Part shown: piece by piece, positions 60,401 to 64,000 of the stretch
Layout: every line of letters starts with the position of its first letter
Numbering within the stretch: position 1 is the first letter of the stretch
Source: an uncultured Flavobacteriaceae bacterium
GTDB lineage: Bacteria > Bacteroidota > Bacteroidia > Flavobacteriales > Flavobacteriaceae
Assembly: GCA_947497245.1 (NCBI GenBank)
Contig: CANMFO010000002.1
Location: 62,001 to 126,000 of the forward strand
Length of the DNA stretch: 64,000 nucleotides
Reading direction: 5' to 3'
Program-made: the position numbers and the translations under genes
The notes under the pieces: generated by a model
The model's database searches: none
What the model was told of the DNA's origin: nothing
What the model saw: the letters and a program-made list of their open reading frames with translations, nothing else

Positions 60401-63069
60401 TGGGTCTGGGCTTTGCCGACGGTCAGGATATAACGGACCTTGCGGGCAATGCCCTGACAGGCCCGGTGGCCCTTCCGGATGATGCGCAAAACTACACCCT
60501 TGATAACACCGCCCCGGATGCCCCTGTTATTACCCGTCCCACGGATGGAACGGCAACCAACATTTCAGCACAAACGATAAGGGGTACGGCGGAAGCGGGG
60601 ACAACGGTCACGGTGACTTTCGGTACAAACCCCCAAGAGGCAATAGCCGATAGTGAGGGAAACTGGATGACTGCCGAGGAGATTACCCTGATAGAGGGCT
60701 CGAACACCATTACCGCAACAGCAAGGGACGCTTTGGGGAACACCTCAGTAGCCACATCAATTGATATCACGCTGGATATAACGCTACCGGCACCCCCTAT
60801 TATTAGCAGTCCCACGCATGGAACCATAACCAATAGTGTTGCACAGACGGTAAGTGGTACTGCAGAAGCGGGGGCAAAGGTCTCCGTTTTTATCGGTACC
60901 AGCACCCAAGAGGTAACCGCTGACACTGCGGGAGACTGGGTGACTGCCGAGGAGATTACCCTGGAAGAGGGATTGAACATAATTAGTGTAACCCAAACCG
61001 ACTTGGCAGGGAACACTTCAGCTCCTGCATCAATTGATGTCATACTGGACACAACTGCGCCTGCAGCCCCTGTCATTGATAGCCCCACGGATGGAACAAT
61101 AACCAATAGTGTCGTACAAACGGTAAGCGGTGTAGCCGAAGCACGAGCACAGGTCACGGTAGAGGTCACATCAGCTGATGGAACGGTATCGTATGGCCCG
61201 GTTACAGCGGAGTCATCAGGGGGCTGGGATGTAGAAAACGTTACCCTTACAAAGGGAAGTAATACGATTACCGTGCTACAAACCGACTTGGCGGGAAACC
61301 CGTCTCCGCGGGCTACATCAATTACGGTCACGCTGGATACAACTGCGCCGATGATTACCCTCCCTACCGGCACCAATCCGCAATCCATTGTAGTCGGCAC
61401 GGACTATACCGAACTCGGTGCGACGGCCTTTGACAATGTGGATGGCGATATTTCTTCCCGTATCATCATCGATATCTCGTCGGTCAATACGAATACCATA
61501 GGCTCTTATGAGGTAACCTATAACGTCTCCGATACCGTAGGGAACCGCGCTGAAGAAGTAACACGGACCGTCAATGTAGTAGATCCTACCACTCCGGTAA
61601 TCACACTTATCGGGGCGAACCCCCAGACCATAGCGGTCGGCACCGAGTATACCGAGCTCGGCGCCACAGCCGTTGACAACATGGACGGCGACATTTCTTC
61701 TCATATCACCATTGATGCCTCATCGGTAGATACCGGTACCGTGGGCTCCTACATTGTGACCTACAACGTATCCGATGCCGCGGGGAACCCCGCTATAGAA
61801 GTAACGCGGACGGTCAATGTCGTGGACACCACGGCACCGGTAATCACGCTTACAGGGGCCAACCCACAGGTCATCGTGGTCGGTACCGCATATACCGAGC
61901 TCGGTGCGACGGCCGTTGATAATGTGGATGGTGACATTTCTTCCAATATCACCATCGATATCGCATCGGTCAATACCAATACCGTAGGCTCTTATGAGGT
62001 AACTTACAACATATCTGATACTGCGGGCAATGCCGCTGTAGAAGTCATCCGGACTGTTGTCATAAAGGACAACGCAGATCCCAAGCTATCCAAACCGATC
62101 GAGGACCAACAACTGTCTACGGGCACCGGCGATCATACCATTGACCTGGCAGAGGTTTTTGCCGATGCGAACGGGGACCGGCTCACCTTCTCGGCAGAGT
62201 CAACCAACACAGCTGTAGTTAGGGCAAGTATCTCCGACGCAGTCCTTACACTTACCGTAGTGGGAACGGGCACGGCCACCATCAGTGTTTCCGCAGACGA
62301 TGGTTTTGGAGGCACGGTGGTACACACATTCAAAGTAACGGTGGCCTGTGCCATTGAGGCCCTACCGGCAAACAATTTCCAGCTTCGGGCCACCGGCGAG
62401 ACCTGCAAGGACAAGGACAATGGTTCGATCCGTATCACCGCAGTGCAGGAACTTGAATACACCGCCACAATAAACAACAACAGCCATGAATTCAATAAGA
62501 CTCTGGAAGTCAAAGACCTGTCCCCCGACTCCTATTCCGTGTGCATCGCCATCAAGGGATCCGCTTGCCAGCGGTGCTTTGAACTGCAGATCGATGAGGC
62601 CCCCGTACTGGCCGGGAAGACCACGGTGAGCAAAACCACCGGCCTCCGTGCCCGGGTAGGCGTGGAAATAGCCACAGGTACGGCACCCTATACGGTAAAG
62701 GTCAACGATAAGATCATTGGGGAATACGGTACGGGAAGCTTTTCCGTGACGGTGGACCCATGGGACAAGGTAGAGATCCTTTCCAGTGTGGCCTGTGAGG
62801 GGAAAATGGTCGTGTCGCTCGAAGGGTCCAGTAGGACCAGGGTCAGTAAGAACCCTGTGGATTCCCAGGTGGAGTTCATCGTCCCCGGTATGGTGAAGGA
62901 CCGTATGGCCGTGAAGATCTATGATGTGTCCGGGGCCAGGATATCCTCGAAAATATACCCGGTCAGCAATCGTAAAGTAGTGGTAGGCATGGGGCAATTG
63001 GAGACAGGGGTATACCTGGTGTATCTGGAAGCGGGGAGTCCTAGAAGGTTTAAGATCATAAAACAATGA
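54478..63069 (+). CDS. Giant secreted T9SS protein with LVIVD and Ig-like repeats
   Basis: 2863 residues. Signal peptide 1-22 (GFAQ). Residues ~30-410 hold seven LVIVD-type repeats ([24 protein letters not shown]), probably a beta-propeller. About 412-514 is a putative Ig/cadherin-like domain. From 514 to ~2010 come about a dozen Ig-like domains, most opening [11 protein letters not shown] and sharing [15 protein letters not shown]; two at 1443-1656 share [19 protein letters not shown]. About 2013-2290 are three Big-type domains, 2291-2529 three DUF5011-like domains ([12 protein letters not shown]), then a cadherin-like domain. The C-terminal ~240 residues include the T9SS type A signal ([14 protein letters not shown]...IYDVSGARI). 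Likely a surface adhesin or gliding-associated protein. Confidence 0.88.
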   Translation: MKKILRYSLCYIIAFITTEGFAQTTPDTALSGLSAVASVTDGGTDAAGGTYAELNGARAITTVTIDNKTYALVAAWDDDGVQIIDISTPSSPTAVAAVTDDATDGEGGTFTTLDGARAITTVTISGKTYALVTAQFDKGVQIIDISDPASPKAVAAVTDGDTYPELNGPFGITTATIGNKTYALVAALRDDGVQIIDISTPGSPSAVASVTDGSTYPELDGAQGITTVRIGNSTYALVAAYFDNGVQIIDISTPGSPTAVAAVTDGDTYPELSRPSAMTTVTISGKTYALVAAEIDDGVQIIDISNPASPTAVASVTDGSTYPELNGAQGITTVTIGARTYALVAAEIDDGVQAIDISDPTSPTAVAALTDNGSRQLDGAYSITTATIGGATYALVAAANDDGVQIISLDTNTAPVLETIGAQNASVGKELSFDANATDADGQTLTYSFGTEGLTDPLPPDNNAVIDAGTGVFTWTPTQVGTFNVRIVVSDPDDVPGTLTDSQVVSITVTDDDPPTVSSISLPDPAPAANATSVGFVVTFNEAANNVTADDFEVTTTGSATGSITEIGGSGTNYTVTVSSSGTGTLRLDLKASTDITDASGNGNNTNGYVPAFTSGADHTVDTEAPTVSSILRYDPNNPGTPPEQRTNSGNVTFQVTFSEAVQNVGVEDFTVSAGPGTQAGTISVQEIADDNNAVYLVTIPGISGNGTLDLDFAESPIINDLAGNALTNPNPGTKQTYTIDNTDPAVSSILRYDPNNPGTPPEQTTNSGNVTFRVTFSEAVQNVDGEDFAISVSGTVTQASTGTINTQATSDGNGAVYDVTVTEIEGDGTLGLDFANGQNIQDLVGNALTNPDPETEQTYTFDNADPTVSSILRYDPANPGTAPNERTNSENVAFRVTFSEAVQNVDGGDFAISVSGTVTQASTGTINTQATSDGNGAVYDVTVTEIEGDGTLGLDFANGQNIQDLVGNALTNLDPGTGQTYTIDNIPPTITINDVAGDNMINASENNMVLIIRGTTTGVENGQPVDVSLNGVVYGNGEVRFSEGEDEGSWSITVPVVDVQRLTNGTYTIRAGVSDKAHNAAERASRVITVDAIAPTVSSIERHTPPDQTTNSENVTFQVTFSEAVQNVGGEDFTTSGTASRTGAISVQKTTDAVYLVTVSEIGNGTLDLDFATNTDTDSYTINDLAGNALTDPEPGTEQTYTIDNTAADTSPPTVNSILLPDDPAPAANATSVSFVVTFNEGANNVTDDDFEVTTTGTATGTITGISGSDANYTVTVSSITGTGTLRLDLKASTDITDAAGNGNDTNGYVAAFADGAVHNVDTEVPTVSRIERYDPDNPGTAPNETTNSETVAFQVTFSEAVQNVGGEDFTTSGTASQTEIISVPATDGDGKVYNVTVSGISGNGDLDLDFADGQNIQDLAGNAFGGTIASGMEQTYTIDNTAPTIGIGEPSVTDTNSGPVTYTVTYEDASSVTLGPDDITLHTEAGSTATGTVSVSGSGQGERTVTIEDITGEGALSIRIAAGTAGDAVGNEAPGAGPATAFNVDNTPPTIGIGEPSVADTNSGPVTYTVTYEGASSVTLGPDNITLHTEAGSTADGRVSVSGSGQGERTVTIEDITGEGALWITIAAGTAGDAVGNEAPEAGPATAFNVDNTPPTVSSILRYDPANPGTAPNETTNSETVTFRVIFSGAVQNVDKDDFAILAETGVTQTETGTISVQEPTDGDGTVYDVTVSGIEGNGSLGLGFADGQNITDLVDNALTNPAALPDDAQNYNIDNTAPEITDLAPAPNAIVAAGFEVGYTLSEAGSEGTITFSRTGGAEDPGTHTYTISGAHLTVATHTIARESLEAGTEFDALVDGAIYSIDISVTDAAGNTGTAGLTNITFDTTAPTVSSILRYDPANSGTAPNERTNSENVAFRVTFSEAVQNVGGEDFAISVSGTVTQTGDIRVQATTEGNNAVYLVTVPGLDGDGKLGLGFADGQDITDLAGNALTGPVALPDDAQNYTLDNTAPDAPVITRPTDGTATNISAQTIRGTAEAGTTVTVTFGTNPQEAIADSEGNWMTAEEITLIEGSNTITATARDALGNTSVATSIDITLDITLPAPPIISSPTHGTITNSVAQTVSGTAEAGAKVSVFIGTSTQEVTADTAGDWVTAEEITLEEGLNIISVTQTDLAGNTSAPASIDVILDTTAPAAPVIDSPTDGTITNSVVQTVSGVAEARAQVTVEVTSADGTVSYGPVTAESSGGWDVENVTLTKGSNTITVLQTDLAGNPSPRATSITVTLDTTAPMITLPTGTNPQSIVVGTDYTELGATAFDNVDGDISSRIIIDISSVNTNTIGSYEVTYNVSDTVGNRAEEVTRTVNVVDPTTPVITLIGANPQTIAVGTEYTELGATAVDNMDGDISSHITIDASSVDTGTVGSYIVTYNVSDAAGNPAIEVTRTVNVVDTTAPVITLTGANPQVIVVGTAYTELGATAVDNVDGDISSNITIDIASVNTNTVGSYEVTYNISDTAGNAAVEVIRTVVIKDNADPKLSKPIEDQQLSTGTGDHTIDLAEVFADANGDRLTFSAESTNTAVVRASISDAVLTLTVVGTGTATISVSADDGFGGTVVHTFKVTVACAIEALPANNFQLRATGETCKDKDNGSIRITAVQELEYTATINNNSHEFNKTLEVKDLSPDSYSVCIAIKGSACQRCFELQIDEAPVLAGKTTVSKTTGLRARVGVEIATGTAPYTVKVNDKIIGEYGTGSFSVTVDPWDKVEILSSVACEGKMVVSLEGSSRTRVSKNPVDSQVEFIVPGMVKDRMAVKIYDVSGARISSKIYPVSNRKVVVGMGQLETGVYLVYLEAGSPRRFKIIKQ
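56776..57396 (+). repeat. Near-identical 366-bp-period tandem domain duplication in giant gene
   Basis: 56776-57030 and 57142-57396 are the same sequence offset by 366 bp (122 codons) with three mismatches over 255 bp. The stretch 56815-57030 differs from its partner at one base only. The other Ig-like domains of the gene are more diverged, so this pair was duplicated or homogenised recently. The domain count may vary between strains. Confidence 0.85.
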
Positions 63070-63099
63070 ACACACCTACGCCGAGGCTGCGGTGTGCGT

Positions 63100-63245
63100 T
63101 GACAATAAACAATTAGCAATGAACAATAAACGAGAAACTTGAAACCTGAAACAGTAGGTAGTGGACGGTGTTCAATAAACAGTGAACAATTAGCAGTTGC
63201 AGTTGGCAGTAAATAATGAAGAATTAGCAATAAAAAGTAAACTAT
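63100..63245 (+). repeat. Heptad array E (NNNCAAT/NNNCAGT), 21 units
   Basis: Twenty-one units in one register, all 7 bp except one of 6 (TGCAGT at 63198). Examples: TGACAAT, AAACAAT, TAGCAAT, GAACAAT, AAACAGT, GTTCAAT, AAACAGT, GAACAAT, TAGCAGT, TGGCAGT, TAGCAAT. The array fills most of the 183-bp gap and ends 7 bp before the lipoprotein ATG at 63253, so it would form most of that gene's leader. It is the longest array of the family in the window. Confidence 0.8.
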
Positions 63246-63252
63246 AGAAATT

Positions 63253-63957
63253 ATGAAAAGTATAAAAAAGGAATCCATCGCCCTTTTGGGCCTGTCCGTA
63301 TTTCTTATGGGATGCCCAGGTCCGGGTCCTGAACCGCCAATACCTCCGTCAACGGAGAACCAGGCCCCTTCCGTTCCGGCCCTGGTGTTCCCAACCGATG
63401 GTGGGGACTGCACGAACATTGCCCTGGAACTGAAATGGAACCCGGCCGCCGACCCCGAGGGGGACCCGGTAAGCTATGTGGTGGAGGTCGCCACAAGTGG
63501 TGATTTTTCCCCGGTACTGTTCAGTGCCACCACCACGGAGGCCCAAAGGAGCTTTGACCTCGAAAAGGGCACCGTCTACCATTGGCGGGTACGGGCCGAG
63601 GACAACAAGGGCAACAAAAGTACCCATTCCCTAGTGCATACCTTTTTTACGGAGCCCGAAGCGGCGGTGAACCATGTTCCCCAGGTGCCGGAGATCGAGG
63701 CCCCTGCTTTGGGCGCTACGGTAACGGGAGACAGCGCGGAACTGAAATGGAAGGTCGGTGACAGCGATGGCGACCCGCTGCGGTCCCATCTGTATTTTGG
63801 TACGGAAAACCCGCCCCCATCACTCAGGGACAACTTGGAAACGACAACGGAACAGGTAACGGTGCAAGCGGGAAAGACTTACCACTGGAGGATCGTGGTC
63901 AAGGACGACAAAGGGGGCGTGGCCATAGGTCCGGTATGGAATTTTACGGTGGAGTAG
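63253..63957 (+). CDS. Lipoprotein with two fibronectin type III-like domains
   Basis: 234 residues. Lipobox FLMGCPGP at about 16-23, with a proline-rich linker. Two FN3-like domains follow (about 37-132 and 140-234), each with the pattern LKWNPAADPEGDPVSYVVEVATSGDFSP...YHWRVRAEDNKG. This D-x-D-G-D-P...Y-x-W-R-V arrangement is common in Bacteroidota surface lipoproteins. It lies downstream of the giant T9SS gene and may share its surface role. The start was chosen as the ATG after heptad array E. Confidence 0.83.
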   Translation: MKSIKKESIALLGLSVFLMGCPGPGPEPPIPPSTENQAPSVPALVFPTDGGDCTNIALELKWNPAADPEGDPVSYVVEVATSGDFSPVLFSATTTEAQRSFDLEKGTVYHWRVRAEDNKGNKSTHSLVHTFFTEPEAAVNHVPQVPEIEAPALGATVTGDSAELKWKVGDSDGDPLRSHLYFGTENPPPSLRDNLETTTEQVTVQAGKTYHWRIVVKDDKGGVAIGPVWNFTVE

Positions 63958-64000
63958 GGCTTAGGTAATCCAGTGATTAAAAAGAAACTCCCGTTGGATT

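Noticed and set aside
60492-61400. 302-codon open frame antisense to the giant gene
   Set aside because: It mirrors the repetitive, GC-third-position coding of the plus strand, has no family signature, and covers part of a clear T9SS protein.
22826-63245. Heptad arrays as CRISPR repeats
   Set aside because: Unit length is 7 bp with variable bases inside the unit; there are no conserved 25-35 bp repeats with unique spacers and no cas genes.

Overview
The window comes from a member of the Bacteroidota, almost certainly a marine Flavobacteriaceae. Evidence: a roughly 50 % GC base composition; a 2863-residue secreted protein with a type IX secretion (T9SS) type A C-terminal signal; TonB-domain M56 peptidases; Bacteroidota-restricted families (DUF4230, DUF4260, DUF7000, GDYXXLXY/DUF2157 pair, long-form urocanate hydratase); several -7 elements of the form TAnnTTTG; and start regions without clear Shine-Dalgarno sequences. 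The genus cannot be fixed from the sequence alone. I saw no tRNA, rRNA, CRISPR array, IS element or prophage.

Region by region. 0-6.1 kb (minus strand): the 5' part of an RND efflux adaptor gene behind its MarR regulator and a perfect 22-bp operator palindrome; a sugar kinase/nucleotidyltransferase pair; a PIG-L deacetylase and a Gfo/Idh/MocA oxidoreductase in one operon. 6.5-17.8 kb: amino-acid catabolism, with homogentisate dioxygenase, the histidine-utilisation genes hutH-hutI-hutU with a divergent LysR gene, and a detached hutG; between hutG and hutU lies an AraC regulator divergent from a PhyH dioxygenase/TIM-barrel pair. 17.9-22.3 kb: a BlaI/M56-TonB regulatory system with three evenly phased AACTA-N6-TAGTT operators, then a TPR protein and a TonB-like lipoprotein. 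22.3-29.2 kb: a tightly coupled plus-strand run (ruvC, four-helix-bundle gene, hemW, cyclase, DUF4260, DUF4230, Dabb, MmcQ/YjbR, DinB) and a membrane-anchored MutS-like ATPase. 29.4-40.5 kb: DapA-family lyase, YdjM-like membrane protein, VOC protein, ASCH-type proteins, a di-haem cytochrome with a PD40 propeller, a four-module esterase and the DUF2157/GDYXXLXY pair. 40.8-54 kb: accessory genes including a MacB/FtsX-type permease, a GMC oxidoreductase with its small subunit, an AraC-GyrI-DUF7000 fusion, a flavin monooxygenase and an AT-rich patch with an outer-membrane barrel and an M23 lipoprotein. 54.5-64 kb: the giant repetitive T9SS surface protein and a short FN3-type lipoprotein.

The most unusual non-coding signal is a family of strictly 7-bp-periodic degenerate arrays (consensus NNNCAGT or NNNCAAT) at five intergenic sites (22.83, 23.24, 30.43, 54.21 and 63.10 kb). 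Four of them end within about 25 bp of a start codon. Two, in opposite orientation, bracket the four-helix-bundle (23S rRNA intervening-sequence-protein family) gene between ruvC and hemW, as if that gene were a small transposable or recombining cassette.
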